Positions 52,651 through 61,270 of a stretch of 64,000 nucleotides of DNA are shown here, one piece after another. The stretch lies in assembly GCF_005930475.1 (NCBI RefSeq), contig NZ_SJEW01000001.1, positions 1 to 64,000 on the forward strand, written 5' to 3'. How positions within the stretch are numbered: position 1 is the stretch's first letter; the number at the start of each line of letters is the position of its first letter. The DNA comes from Modestobacter altitudinis (lineage in GTDB: Bacteria; Actinomycetota; Actinomycetes; Mycobacteriales; Geodermatophilaceae). Below the pieces are notes generated by a model. It had not been told where the DNA came from, did no database searches, and worked only from the letters and a program-made list of their open reading frames with translations. The translations under genes and the position numbers were made by a program.

Positions 52651-52652
52651 GG

Positions 52653-53654
52653 TCAGGCGTTGTCCTCGGCGACCGCGAGCCGGGCCAGGTCGGCCGCGCC
52701 GACCAGCCCGGCCTGGGCGCCCAGCTCGGCGACGAGCACCCGCGGGCCGGGGCGGAACCCGCGGCCGGGCAGCGCCCGCTCGAGCCGGTCGCGCGCCGGC
52801 GCCAGGATCGTCTCGCCGAGCACGCTGACGCCACCACCGATGACGACGACGTCGGGGTCCAGGATCGCCGCCATGTCCGCGATGCCCTGACCGAGCCAGG
52901 TGCCGACCTCGCAGAGCAGCTCGACGGCCAGCGGGTCGCCGTCGGACGCCGCCTGGGCCACCACCTCGCCGGTGATCCGGGCGGCGTCCCCACCGACCCG
53001 GTCCAGCAGGTCGGCGGCCGCCGCCGGGGAGCTCAACGCGACCTCGCGGGCGGTGTGCCCCAGGGCGTTGCCGCTGGCGTACTGCTCCCAGCAGCCACGG
53101 TTGCCGCACGCGCAGAGCCGGCCGTCGGGGACCACGCGCATGTGGCCCCACTCGCCCGCGACGCCGTGCGCACCCCGCTGCAGCCGGCCGTCGATGACGA
53201 TGCCGCCACCGATCCCGGTGCCGAGCGTGATCATGAGCATCAGGCTGCTGCCCCGCGCGGCGCCGTAGCGGTACTCCGCCCAGGCGGCGGCGTCGGCGTC
53301 GTTGCCCACCCAGAGCGGGCGCTGCAGCCGGTCGGCGAGGTCCTTGCGCAGCGACTGGTTCCGCCAGGCGAGGTGCGGGCTGAACAGCACGGTGTCGCCG
53401 GTGCGGTCGAACCAGCCGGCGGCGCCGACGCCGACGCCGACCAGCGGCCCGTCGTGCCGCTCGGCCAGCTCGTCGACGACCGCGGCGATCGCGTCCTCGG
53501 TCGCGCTGACCGACTTCCCCGGGGTGGCCCGGCGGGCGGTGTCGGTGATGGTGCCGTCCGGGGCGACGACGCCGCCGGCGACCTTGGTGCCGCCGATGTC
53601 GATGCCGATGGCGGGCAGCTGCGCGACGTCCGACGGGGACGGGGCGGCGGTCAC
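52653..53654 (-). CDS. ROK-family sugar kinase (glucokinase-like)
   Basis: A 333-residue ROK kinase: ATP motif AIGIDIGGTKVAGGVV, catalytic Asp in WVGNDADAAAWAEY, GTGIGGGIVIDG, and the zinc-binding CACGNRGCWEQYASG. Glucokinase activity is likely by similarity to actinobacterial GlkA. GTG 53654 overlaps the stop of a small upstream gene (GTGA). It is last of the minus-strand set SRPBCC - ArsA-like - small protein - ROK kinase. Confidence 0.92.
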   Translation of the reverse strand: MTAAPSPSDVAQLPAIGIDIGGTKVAGGVVAPDGTITDTARRATPGKSVSATEDAIAAVVDELAERHDGPLVGVGVGAAGWFDRTGDTVLFSPHLAWRNQSLRKDLADRLQRPLWVGNDADAAAWAEYRYGAARGSSLMLMITLGTGIGGGIVIDGRLQRGAHGVAGEWGHMRVVPDGRLCACGNRGCWEQYASGNALGHTAREVALSSPAAAADLLDRVGGDAARITGEVVAQAASDGDPLAVELLCEVGTWLGQGIADMAAILDPDVVVIGGGVSVLGETILAPARDRLERALPGRGFRPGPRVLVAELGAQAGLVGAADLARLAVAEDNA

Positions 53655-54043
53655 GCGACGTCGATCCGCTGGACGGTGGGCGCGGGGGCCGGGTGCGGCA
53701 CGGTCTCCTCCGGAGGAGCGGTGGGGTCGGGAGCGGCGGCAGCGCCGGCAGCGCCGTCCGCGGTCGGGCGCGCGGTGCTGCGCAGCGCCGTCGCGGCGCT
53801 GGTCAGCACGTCCGCCAGCGCCTCCAGCAGGTCGGGGCGGTGTCCGCGCAGCGCGGCCAGCCCGGCGCACAGTGGGCAGGACCGGCACTCGGTGCCGTGC
53901 TGGGCGGCGGCGCCGGGTGCGCTGCGCCCGCCGATCAGGTCGCCGAGGACGTCGGACAGACCGGCGCCGTCCGCGTGCTCCGCGGCCAGACCGGCGGCGA
54001 ACCGGCGGGCCTGCTCGACCCAGTCCGGGCCTGGTGTCGTCAT
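53651..54043 (-). CDS. Small hypothetical protein with Cys cluster
   Basis: A 130-residue protein: a helical N-terminal half, the cluster TECRSCPLCAGLAAL (three Cys, potential metal site) near residues 50-65, then an Ala/Pro-rich tail. It overlaps the ArsA-like gene upstream (ATGA) and the ROK gene downstream (GTGA). The close coupling suggests a functional link to the ArsA-like ATPase, but the family is unknown to me. Confidence 0.8.
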   Translation of the reverse strand: MTTPGPDWVEQARRFAAGLAAEHADGAGLSDVLGDLIGGRSAPGAAAQHGTECRSCPLCAGLAALRGHRPDLLEALADVLTSAATALRSTARPTADGAAGAAAAPDPTAPPEETVPHPAPAPTVQRIDVA

Positions 54044-55185
54044 CGTCGGCTCTCCTGGGCGTCGAGCAGTCCGGCCGGCCACTGGGCGGGGTCGGCGGTG
54101 AACCGCACCTCGAGCGTCGCGGCGGCCGTGCCGGGGTCGGCCAGCGAGCCCCCGGCGACGGTGCAGCGGCGCAGCAGCGCGTCCAGCGGCAGCGAGCGGC
54201 GCACGCCGGCGGCGGTCACCACCAGGTCGTCGTCCCAGCGGGTGAGCTCCACCTGCCCGCGCCGGACGAAGGGCAGCGGGACGTCGAGCACCCAGCCGCC
54301 GTCCACCCGCCGCGGGGCCGCGGGGGCCGCCGGGGCGACGACGACCTCGGGGACGGCGGCGTCCAGCTGCTGCAGGTCGGTCACCGACGCGGGCGGAACG
54401 GCCTGCTCGGCGACCTCGCGGACCGGGCCGGTGAGCGCACGGACCCGGCGCAGTGCGGCTGCCTGCACCTCGCACCGCTGCGCCCACCACTCCCCCGTCC
54501 CCGCGGGCAGCACCCGGGCGACGGTGACCGAGGCGATCCGCTGCCCGAGGACGCCCAGCACGGTGGCCGTCTCCTGCACGGTGTCCGCGGCGTCGGGGGT
54601 GGGCGGCACGACCAGGTGGACGGCGGTCGCGGCCGGGTCGGTGAGCGGCGCGGCGTCCAGCAGCTCCTCCACGCCGGCGGCACCGGCGAGCAGGCCGGCG
54701 GCCACCCCGGGGCGACCCGGCGTGGCCGCCGCGCGGAGCGTCGCGAGCACCCGCAGCCGGGTGGGCGCCGCCTGCCCGAGCCACCAGCGCAGCGCACCCG
54801 GCAGCGCGAGCAGGGCGGTGGCGGCCGGCGCCGGACCGGCGTCCAGGACGACGACGTCGACGTCCCCGCTGCGGGCGTGCCCGGCCAGCGCGGCGACCAG
54901 CGCGAACTCCAGCACCCCGGGCACCGGGACGACGGAGGTCGCCGGGGGCACGGTCAGCATCGGCACCGCGCCGGCCAGGGCCGCGGCGTGCCGGGCCCAC
55001 AGCTGCTCGAGCGCCGGCTGGGCGCCGACGACGTCCACCCGCACGGCATCGGCCAGGTCGACGCGCGGCGGGCGCGGGGTGAGCAGCACGCAGCGGGAGC
55101 CGCCGGCGGCGAGCCGCAGCGCGGTGGCGGCCGCCACCGTCGAGCTGCCGGCGCCGCCAGGGCCGGTGACCAGGAGGATCTGCAC
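54040..55185 (-). CDS. ArsA-like P-loop NTPase family protein
   Basis: A 381-residue protein with an ArsA/Get3-like fold. The P-loop is ILLVTGPGGAGSSTVAAATA, lacking both the signature and the Walker lysine of GKGGVGKT. Near residue 95 a DVVVLDAGPAP strand occupies the switch position, and the C-terminus carries an ArsA_HSP20-like beta domain (VLDVPLPFVRRGQVELTRWDDDLVV). GTG 55185 is used; CTG 55194 would overlap the SRPBCC stop. ATP hydrolysis is doubtful. Position matches Rv2184c next to an SRPBCC gene. Confidence 0.82.
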   Translation of the reverse strand: MQILLVTGPGGAGSSTVAAATALRLAAGGSRCVLLTPRPPRVDLADAVRVDVVGAQPALEQLWARHAAALAGAVPMLTVPPATSVVPVPGVLEFALVAALAGHARSGDVDVVVLDAGPAPAATALLALPGALRWWLGQAAPTRLRVLATLRAAATPGRPGVAAGLLAGAAGVEELLDAAPLTDPAATAVHLVVPPTPDAADTVQETATVLGVLGQRIASVTVARVLPAGTGEWWAQRCEVQAAALRRVRALTGPVREVAEQAVPPASVTDLQQLDAAVPEVVVAPAAPAAPRRVDGGWVLDVPLPFVRRGQVELTRWDDDLVVTAAGVRRSLPLDALLRRCTVAGGSLADPGTAAATLEVRFTADPAQWPAGLLDAQESRR

Positions 55186-55190
55186 GCGGC

Positions 55191-55622
55191 TCAGGCCTCG
55201 ACGCGCTTCTTGAGCTCCTTGAGCGCGGTGTCGAGGATGACCTTCTCCGCCTTGCGCTTGATGAGCCCGAGCATGGGGATCGTCAGGTCGATGGCGATCG
55301 TGTAGGTGACGGTCGTGGAGCCGGCGGACTCGGCGAGGACGTAGGAGCCGTCCTGCTTCTTCTGCATCTGGCCCCGGACGAGCGTCCAGTCCACGCGGCG
55401 GTCGCCGTCCCAGGTGTAGTCCAGGACGTAGTCGTCCTTGACCGCGCCGGCGTCCAGCACGAAGTGCACCTGGCGGGCCCGCCCGTCGGGTCCCGGCTCG
55501 AGCACCTCGACCTGCTTGGCCGCCGAGACCCAGCTGGGGTAGGCGGGGAAGTCGGCGATGACGGCCATGACCGCGGACGCAGGCGCGTCGATGACGATCG
55601 ACTGGGTGGACTGGTCGGCCAT
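55191..55622 (-). CDS. SRPBCC (polyketide cyclase/START-like) protein
   Basis: A 143-residue single-domain START-like protein starting MADQSTQSIVIDAPASAVMAVIADFPAYPSWV, a Rv2185c-like sequence with a hydrophobic ligand cavity. The rest of the fold is visible (DGDRRVDWTLVRG, TTVTYTIAIDLTIPMLG, C-terminal helix). TACCCT lies 7 nt upstream of the ATG, so it is a leaderless first gene of the operon. Probably binds a lipid or isoprenoid. Confidence 0.92.
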   Translation of the reverse strand: MADQSTQSIVIDAPASAVMAVIADFPAYPSWVSAAKQVEVLEPGPDGRARQVHFVLDAGAVKDDYVLDYTWDGDRRVDWTLVRGQMQKKQDGSYVLAESAGSTTVTYTIAIDLTIPMLGLIKRKAEKVILDTALKELKKRVEA

Positions 55623-55629
55623 GGGCGGG

Positions 55630-55635
55630 AGGGTA
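55630..55635 (-). promoter_or_regulatory. -10 element TACCCT, leaderless promoter of the SRPBCC operon
   Basis: TACCCT-N7-ATG on the minus strand. Confidence 0.55.
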
Positions 55636-55798
55636 GTCGCTGCCCCTCCCCGCCCCGGCCGGAGCGGGGACCGGTTGCCCCACCCGGGTGGGCGCTGGCC
55701 TGCTGCGCGTTGGCCTGAGCGCGCTAGATTGGCGGACCGAACCCCCGTCCGGGCCGGAGGCGACGGCGCCTGCGGCAGGGCGCGCAGAGAGGACCGGC

Positions 55799-57592
55799 GT
55801 GCGCGAGCTGAGCGTTCCCCCCACCGCCACCGTGGGGCCCGACGACGCCCTGACGGACATGGTCGCGCTCAACGCGGCCGAGCACCCCGACGAGGTCGGG
55901 CTGCGCGTCCAGCGCAACGGCCACTGGGAGGACGTCACCTACGCCGAGTTCGCCCGGCAGGTGTCCGGCGTCGCCAAGGGGCTCGTCGCCGCCGGCGTGG
56001 AGCCCGGCGACCGGGTCGGCCTGCTGGCCAAGACGCGGTACGAGTGGACCGTCCTGGACTTCGCCATCTGGACCGCGGGCGCGGTCGTCGTCCCGGTGTA
56101 CGAGACCTCCAGCCCCGACCAGATCGCCTGGATCCTGTCCGACTCCGGCGCCCGGGCGCTGGTCGTCGAGACCGCCGAGCACGCCGCGGCGGTCGACTCG
56201 GTGCGCGACGAGGCACCGGAGCTGGGGTCGGTGTGGGTCATCGAGGACGGCGCGCTGGACACCCTCACCGCCGCGGGCGCCGACGTGCCCGAAGGCGAGC
56301 TGACCGCCCGGCGGGCGACGCTGACCTCGGCCAGCCTGGCGACGCTGATCTACACCAGCGGGACGACGGGGCGGCCCAAGGGCTGCGAGCTCACCCACGC
56401 CAACTTCCTGTTCGAGATCCGCAACGGCATCAGCCTGCTGCGCGACCACCTCAACGCCGATGCCTCGCTGCTGCTGTTCATCCCGCTGGCGCACGTGCTG
56501 GCCCGGGTGCTGGAGATCGGGGCCCTGCAGAACCGGGTCGTGCTGGGGCACACCCCCGACGTCAAGGACCTGCTCGGCGACCTCGGTCGCTTCCAGCCCA
56601 CGTTCCTGCTGGCCGTGCCGCGGGTGTTCGAGAAGGTCTACAACGGCGCCAAGGCCTCCGCCGACGAGGGCGGCAAGGGGAAGGTGTTCGACCGGGCCGC
56701 CCAGGTCGCCGTCGACTGGTCCCGCGCCCAGGACACCGGCGGCCCGGGCCTGCTGCTGCGCGCCCAGCACGCGCTGTTCGACAGGCTGGTCTACGGCAGG
56801 CTGCGGGCCGCGATGGGCGGCCGCTGCGCGGGCGCCATCTCCGGTGGCGCGCCGCTGGGCGAGCGGCTCGGCCACTTCTTCCGCGGCATCGGGGTCACCG
56901 TCTTCGAGGGCTACGGGCTGACCGAGACCACCGCCGCCGCTGCGGTCAACCACGACGCGGCCATCCGGATCGGCACCGTCGGGCGGCCGCTGCCCGGCGT
57001 CGACGCCGCGATCGCCGACGACGGCGAGGTGCTGCTGCGCGGTGGGGTCGTGATGCGCGGCTACTGGCAGAACGAGGCGGCCACCCGCGAGGCGATCGAC
57101 GCCGACCGCTGGTTCCACACCGGCGACATCGGTGAGCTCGACGCCCAGGGATTCCTGCGGATCACCGGCCGCAAGAAGGAGATCCTGGTGACCGCCGGCG
57201 GCAAGAACGTCGCCCCCGCGGTGCTGGAGGACCGGCTGCGTGCCCACAAGCTGGTCAGCCAGTGCATCGTCGTCGGCGACCAGCGGCCGTTCATCGCCGC
57301 GCTGGTGACCCTCGACGTCGAGGCGCTGCCGGCCTGGCTGAGGAGCAAGGGCAAGGACGCCTCGCTCACCCCGCAGCAGCTGCGCGAGGACGCGGACCTG
57401 CGGACCGAGCTGGACACCGCCGTCGCCGAGGCGAACAAGGTGGTCTCCCACGCCGAGGCGATCAAGAAGTACCGGGTGCTCGGGGTCGACTTCACCGAGG
57501 AGAACGGCACGCTGACCCCGAGCCTCAAGCTCAAGCGCGGTGTGGTGATGAAGGAGTACGGCGACGAGGTCGAAGCCCTCTACCAGCGGTAG
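55799..57592 (+). CDS. fadD15: Long-chain fatty acid-CoA ligase (FadD15-like)
   Basis: A 597-residue AMP-forming acyl-CoA synthetase. The P-loop is LIYTSGTTGRPKGCELTHANF, A5 EGYGLTETTAAAAVN, A7 WFHTGDIGELDAQGFLRITGRKKEILVTAGGKNVAP, and the catalytic Lys lies near KKYRVLGVDF. GTG 55799 has GAGAGGA about 5 nt upstream. It is convergent with pimB across a hairpin and syntenic with Rv2187. It activates fatty acids for lipid synthesis. Confidence 0.94.
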   Translation: MRELSVPPTATVGPDDALTDMVALNAAEHPDEVGLRVQRNGHWEDVTYAEFARQVSGVAKGLVAAGVEPGDRVGLLAKTRYEWTVLDFAIWTAGAVVVPVYETSSPDQIAWILSDSGARALVVETAEHAAAVDSVRDEAPELGSVWVIEDGALDTLTAAGADVPEGELTARRATLTSASLATLIYTSGTTGRPKGCELTHANFLFEIRNGISLLRDHLNADASLLLFIPLAHVLARVLEIGALQNRVVLGHTPDVKDLLGDLGRFQPTFLLAVPRVFEKVYNGAKASADEGGKGKVFDRAAQVAVDWSRAQDTGGPGLLLRAQHALFDRLVYGRLRAAMGGRCAGAISGGAPLGERLGHFFRGIGVTVFEGYGLTETTAAAAVNHDAAIRIGTVGRPLPGVDAAIADDGEVLLRGGVVMRGYWQNEAATREAIDADRWFHTGDIGELDAQGFLRITGRKKEILVTAGGKNVAPAVLEDRLRAHKLVSQCIVVGDQRPFIAALVTLDVEALPAWLRSKGKDASLTPQQLREDADLRTELDTAVAEANKVVSHAEAIKKYRVLGVDFTEENGTLTPSLKLKRGVVMKEYGDEVEALYQR

Positions 57593-57594
57593 TC

Positions 57595-57634
57595 CGGAGT
57601 CCCAGCGCATCGTCTCCCGAGCGCTGGGACTCCG
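57595..57634. terminator. Strong bidirectional hairpin terminator
   Basis: CGGAGTCCCAGCGC and GCGCTGGGACTCCG form a perfect 14-bp stem with a 12-nt loop. It lies between the fadD15 and pimB stops. Confidence 0.88.
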
Positions 57635-57635
57635 C

Positions 57636-58757
57636 TCAGCCCTCGAGGACGGCGGCGAAGGTCTGCGCGATCGTCGTCCAGGACCAGCGCTGCTCGACCC
57701 AGCTGCGTCCCGCGGCGCCCATCGCGCGGGCGCGGGCCGGGTCGTCGAGCAGGTCGGCCAGCACCGTGGCGACGGCGGACGGCGACCGCGGGTCGACGAC
57801 GTGCCCGGTGACGCCCTCCACGACCGTCTCCGGGGCGCCGCCGGAGGTGCCGGCGACCACCGGCAGCCCGCAGGCCGCCGCCTCGAGGAACACCATGCCG
57901 AGGCCCTCGACGTCCAGCCCCGCCCGCCGGGTCCGGCAGGGCATGGCGAACACGTCCCCGGCCGCGTAGTGCTCGGGCAGCTGCTCGGGGGCCACTCCCC
58001 CGGTGAGGACGACGGAGTGCCCGAGCCCCCGGGCCTGGACGTCCTTGCGCAACGGAGCCTCCGACGGACCACCGCCGACCAGCAGCAGCCGGGCCCGCGG
58101 GTGCCGGGCGAGGACCTGCGACCAGCCGCGGACCAGCGTGTCCTGCCCCTTGCGCGGCACCAGCCGGGAGACGCAGACGACGACCGGCGCGTCCCCGAGG
58201 CCGTGGCGCCCCCGCACCGGGCCACCGTCGGCCGCCGGGGTGAACCGGGCGACGTCCACCCCCGGGGAGAGCTGGACCAGCTCGGTCCGGCCGGCCAGGG
58301 CCGGCGCGAGGCGGCTGTGCGTGTACCGGCTGATGTAGGTCAGCACGTCCAGCCCACCGGCGATGCGCTGCAGCGCCTGCCGCGCGCCGGGCAGCGCGAC
58401 CCAGCCGGTCTCGTGCCCGTGGGTGGCCCCGACGAGTCGTTCCACCCCAGCCCGGCGCAGACCGGGCGCCAGCGCCCCGAGCGGCGCCGCGGCACCGAAG
58501 AAGGCGGTCCGGCAGCCGTGCTCGCGGGCCAGCCGGGCGGCGGTGCGGGCGGCCCCGCGGGTGGGCAGCAGCATCCCGGTCGGGGCGCGGACCACCTCGT
58601 ACGGCAGGCCTGCGTCGTGCTCGGCCGCCCCCGGGTGGTCCGAGGCGAGCACGACCAGCGACTCCGGCGGCCGGGTGGCCAGCAGTGCCGCGACGAAGGT
58701 CTGGATCCCGCCCTGCCGGGGCGGGAAGTCGTTGGTGACGACGAGCGTCCGGCTCAC
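57636..58757 (-). CDS. pimB: GT4 mannosyltransferase, PimB-like
   Basis: A 373-residue GT-B glycosyltransferase very similar to M. tuberculosis Rv2188c (PimB'), which adds the second mannose to phosphatidylinositol monomannoside. Matching features are TLVVTNDFPPRQGGIQTFV, GATHGHETGWVALPG, VCVSRLVPRKGQDTLV and FAMPCRTRRAGLDVEGLGMVFLEAAACG. GTG 58757 overlaps the M48 protease stop (GTGA). The next gene in this operon order is absent because fadD15 converges. Confidence 0.94.
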   Translation of the reverse strand: MSRTLVVTNDFPPRQGGIQTFVAALLATRPPESLVVLASDHPGAAEHDAGLPYEVVRAPTGMLLPTRGAARTAARLAREHGCRTAFFGAAAPLGALAPGLRRAGVERLVGATHGHETGWVALPGARQALQRIAGGLDVLTYISRYTHSRLAPALAGRTELVQLSPGVDVARFTPAADGGPVRGRHGLGDAPVVVCVSRLVPRKGQDTLVRGWSQVLARHPRARLLLVGGGPSEAPLRKDVQARGLGHSVVLTGGVAPEQLPEHYAAGDVFAMPCRTRRAGLDVEGLGMVFLEAAACGLPVVAGTSGGAPETVVEGVTGHVVDPRSPSAVATVLADLLDDPARARAMGAAGRSWVEQRWSWTTIAQTFAAVLEG

Positions 58758-60052
58758 CCGCCGTGCTCCTTCACCCAGTCGCCGGCGAAGGCGACCCGCT
58801 GGGCCGCGGTGGGGTGCGAGCCGAACAGCCACTGCCAGACCGCCGGCGGATCGGGGTCGTTCAGGTTCGCCACGCCGAGCGCCTCCTGCACCGCGACGAA
58901 GGACGCCGGGTCGTCGGTGAGGTCGAGGGCGTGCAGGTCGGCCCGCGCCTCGATGTGCCGGGACACCAGGTTCTGCACCGGCGTGGACACCAGCGTGCCC
59001 ACCGCCATCACCAGGAGCAGCAGGCCGACCACCTGACCGTCGCCGGGCCCGCCGGCGCCTGCCCGGCGCAGCAGGGGTGGAGCGCCGAGCAGCCAGCCCA
59101 GCAGCGCGACGCCCGCGCCGGCACCCAGGGCGCCGATCAGCGTGCCGGTGAGGACGTCGTCGGTGGCGACGTGGCCGAGCTCGTGACCGACGATCGACTC
59201 GATCTCGGCGTCGGAGAGCTGGTCGAGGACCGTGTCGTAGACGACGATCCGCCGGGTGGAGCCGAAGCCGGAGACGTAGGCGTTGAGCGCCGTGGTGCGC
59301 CGGCTCGCGTCGGCCACCAGCACGTCTTGCACCGGGGTGCCGCTGCGGTCGGCGAGGGCGAACAGCTCGGTGCGCAGCGGCGACGCCGGCATCGACTCGA
59401 ACCGGTTGAACGCCGGCTCGATGAGCAGCGGGTAGAGGAAGGAGCCGACCACGACCAGCGCCGCGGCTGCTCCGCCGGCCCAGGCCCACCAGCTGCGGGG
59501 CGCCCGTCGGGCCAGCGCGACCAGCGCCAGCAGGCCCAGCGCGGTCAGGCCGGCGTTGATGCCGGTCGAGGTGGCGACGTCGCGCGCCCACAGCCCCCAG
59601 CCCCGGGTGGACAGGCCGTAGCGGTGCCGGACCACCTCCGCGTAGGCGGCCAGGGGCAGGGTGACCAGCCGTCCCACGACCAGGAGGGCGATGGTGCCCA
59701 GCAGCACCTGCCACCCCCAGCCGCCGCCCAGCGGCCGGGCGACCGCGCGGGCGGTGGCTGCCCCCGCGCGGGTCAGGCCGAAGACGGCGGAGACGGCCAG
59801 GCCCAGCACGAGCGAGGCCAGCGACGCCGGGCGCAGCGCGGCGGCGAAGTCCTCGGCGCGGGCGATCTGCGCCGGGGTGAAGGCCGCCGACGGGTCGACG
59901 GGCGTGCGGCCGCCCGCCGGGGTGGGCAGCAGGTCCCACGGGGTGACGACGGCGATCACCACCGCGAGCGCCAGGCCGAGCACGACGGCCACCGCGAGCG
60001 CCAGCCGACGCGTGCCGGTCCGGGCTGGGACCGGCAGCTGCGCGGTGCTCAC
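58754..60052 (-). CDS. M48-family membrane zinc peptidase (Ste24/HtpX-like)
   Basis: A 432-residue membrane metalloprotease with about six transmembrane helices. The zinc motif is His290-E-L-G-His294 (SIVGHELGHVATDD), and the third ligand Glu is in VSRHIEARADLHALDL. Conserved SRRTTALNAYVSGFGSTRRIVVYDT precedes it, as in CAAX-type proteases. GTG 60052 overlaps an 11-codon upstream ORF stop (GTGA). It is coupled to pimB. Likely membrane protein quality control. Confidence 0.93.
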   Translation of the reverse strand: MSTAQLPVPARTGTRRLALAVAVVLGLALAVVIAVVTPWDLLPTPAGGRTPVDPSAAFTPAQIARAEDFAAALRPASLASLVLGLAVSAVFGLTRAGAATARAVARPLGGGWGWQVLLGTIALLVVGRLVTLPLAAYAEVVRHRYGLSTRGWGLWARDVATSTGINAGLTALGLLALVALARRAPRSWWAWAGGAAAALVVVGSFLYPLLIEPAFNRFESMPASPLRTELFALADRSGTPVQDVLVADASRRTTALNAYVSGFGSTRRIVVYDTVLDQLSDAEIESIVGHELGHVATDDVLTGTLIGALGAGAGVALLGWLLGAPPLLRRAGAGGPGDGQVVGLLLLVMAVGTLVSTPVQNLVSRHIEARADLHALDLTDDPASFVAVQEALGVANLNDPDPPAVWQWLFGSHPTAAQRVAFAGDWVKEHGG

Positions 60053-60084
60053 GCGGGCCGGCTCGAGGGGGTCTGCGCGTGCAC
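60049..60084 (-). CDS. Leaderless 11-codon upstream ORF coupled to the M48 gene
   Basis: TAAGCT-N7-GTG marks a leaderless start at 60084, but the frame encodes only MHAQTPSSRPA. Its TGA overlaps the protease GTG start as GTGA. The protease has no ribosome binding site of its own, so the uORF may be its translation entry point. Confidence 0.45.
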   Translation of the reverse strand: MHAQTPSSRPA

Positions 60085-60091
60085 GACGGCG

Positions 60092-60097
60092 AGCTTA
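60092..60097 (-). promoter_or_regulatory. -10 element TAAGCT upstream of the M48 uORF
   Basis: TAAGCT-N7-GTG on the minus strand, the standard leaderless spacing in this window. Confidence 0.5.
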
Positions 60098-60157
60098 GGC
60101 AGGCTGCCTGTGCCCCGCGGAGGGCCGGGCAGCGGACCCGGGCGGGTCCTGCCCGCC

Positions 60158-61255
60158 TCAGCCGACGAGACGCCGGGCGCTCACGTAGCCCTTCATGTCC
60201 ACGGTGGAGACGATCACCGGCTGGCCGGAGGTCGAGGCGTGCACCATCTGCCCGCCGCCGATGTACATGCCCACGTGGCTGACCGGGCTGTAGAAGAACA
60301 CCAGGTCACCGGGCTGCAGGTCGGCCCGGGAGACGGCGGTGCCCATCCTCGACTGGCCGGCGCTGGAGTGCGGCAGGCTGACCCCGGCCGCCGCGTAGGC
60401 GTACTGGGTCAGACCCGAGCAGTCGAAGGCGTTGGGACCGGCCGCGGCCCAGACGTAGGGATCGCCCAGCTGGGCCATCGCGGTGTCGACGGCGACCTGC
60501 GCTGCGTCGCTGGAGGCGACCACCTCGGCAGGCGGCTCGAGCACCGGCCCGGCGGTCTCGGCGACGACCGCCCGCTGCTGCACGACGCTCAGCGCGTCGT
60601 ACTGCGCCTGGTAGTCGGCCGCCTCGGAGGTCAGGTCGGCCTTCTTCGCCGTCACGTCCTCGAGGGTCTGCCGCGCCGTGGCGGTCGCCGCGTCGGCGTC
60701 GGCCTTGGCCTGCTGGGCGGACTGGGCCGCGGCGCTGACCTGGGTGAGCACGTCACTGGTGTGGCCGGCGATCGCGTCCAGCGTGGTGACCTGGGAGAGG
60801 AACTCGTCGGCCGAGCCGCTGGTCATCAGCGCGTTGAAGCGGGAGAGGTTCTCGCCGGTGAAGGCGCTCCGGGCGACCTGACGGATCTGGGTGTCGAGCG
60901 CGGCCAGCTGGGCCTGGGCGGCGGTGACGGCCTGCGCTGCGGCGTCGGTGACGGCCTGCTGCTGACGGAGGGTGTCCTGCGCCTCGTTGATCTGCTCGGT
61001 GACGGCCTCGAGATCACGGTTGGCGTCGGTGACGAGCGCGGTGGCCTCGTCAGCCGTCGCGGCATGGGCGACGCCCGGTGCGGCCGACGCGCTGCCGGGC
61101 AGCGCGATCAGCGTCCCGCTCGCGGCGACGGCCAGCAGCAGTCCGGTGCCGAGCCGGCCGAGGCCGCGGGCACGGCGAGCGCCGGCGGGAGCCGTGGCGG
61201 ACCCGCGGAGCGCGGGCAGGACACCGGACTGAGGACTCGCCACGGGCAGCGGCAC
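60158..61255 (-). CDS. Secreted NlpC/P60 peptidoglycan endopeptidase (RipC/RipD-like)
   Basis: A 365-residue cell-wall hydrolase: a signal peptide (LLLAVAASGTLIALPGSASAAPG), a long coiled coil of about 200 residues, and a C-terminal NlpC/P60 domain. Catalytic Cys279 lies in NAFDCSGLTQYAY and the His in SHVGMYIGGGQMVHAS. GTG 61255 has GGAAACGGA upstream; GTG 61243 is an alternative. It is similar to Rv2190c. The leader upstream appears to hold a c-di-AMP riboswitch, so expression probably responds to c-di-AMP. Confidence 0.94.
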   Translation of the reverse strand: MPLPVASPQSGVLPALRGSATAPAGARRARGLGRLGTGLLLAVAASGTLIALPGSASAAPGVAHAATADEATALVTDANRDLEAVTEQINEAQDTLRQQQAVTDAAAQAVTAAQAQLAALDTQIRQVARSAFTGENLSRFNALMTSGSADEFLSQVTTLDAIAGHTSDVLTQVSAAAQSAQQAKADADAATATARQTLEDVTAKKADLTSEAADYQAQYDALSVVQQRAVVAETAGPVLEPPAEVVASSDAAQVAVDTAMAQLGDPYVWAAAGPNAFDCSGLTQYAYAAAGVSLPHSSAGQSRMGTAVSRADLQPGDLVFFYSPVSHVGMYIGGGQMVHASTSGQPVIVSTVDMKGYVSARRLVG

Positions 61256-61270
61256 TCCGTTTCCACTCGG

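Noticed and set aside
55185-55194. CTG 55194 as a third CTGA-overlap start (ArsA-like gene)
   Set aside because: An in-frame GTG at 55185 gives a complete domain and lies a better distance from GAGG, so CTG is not needed.
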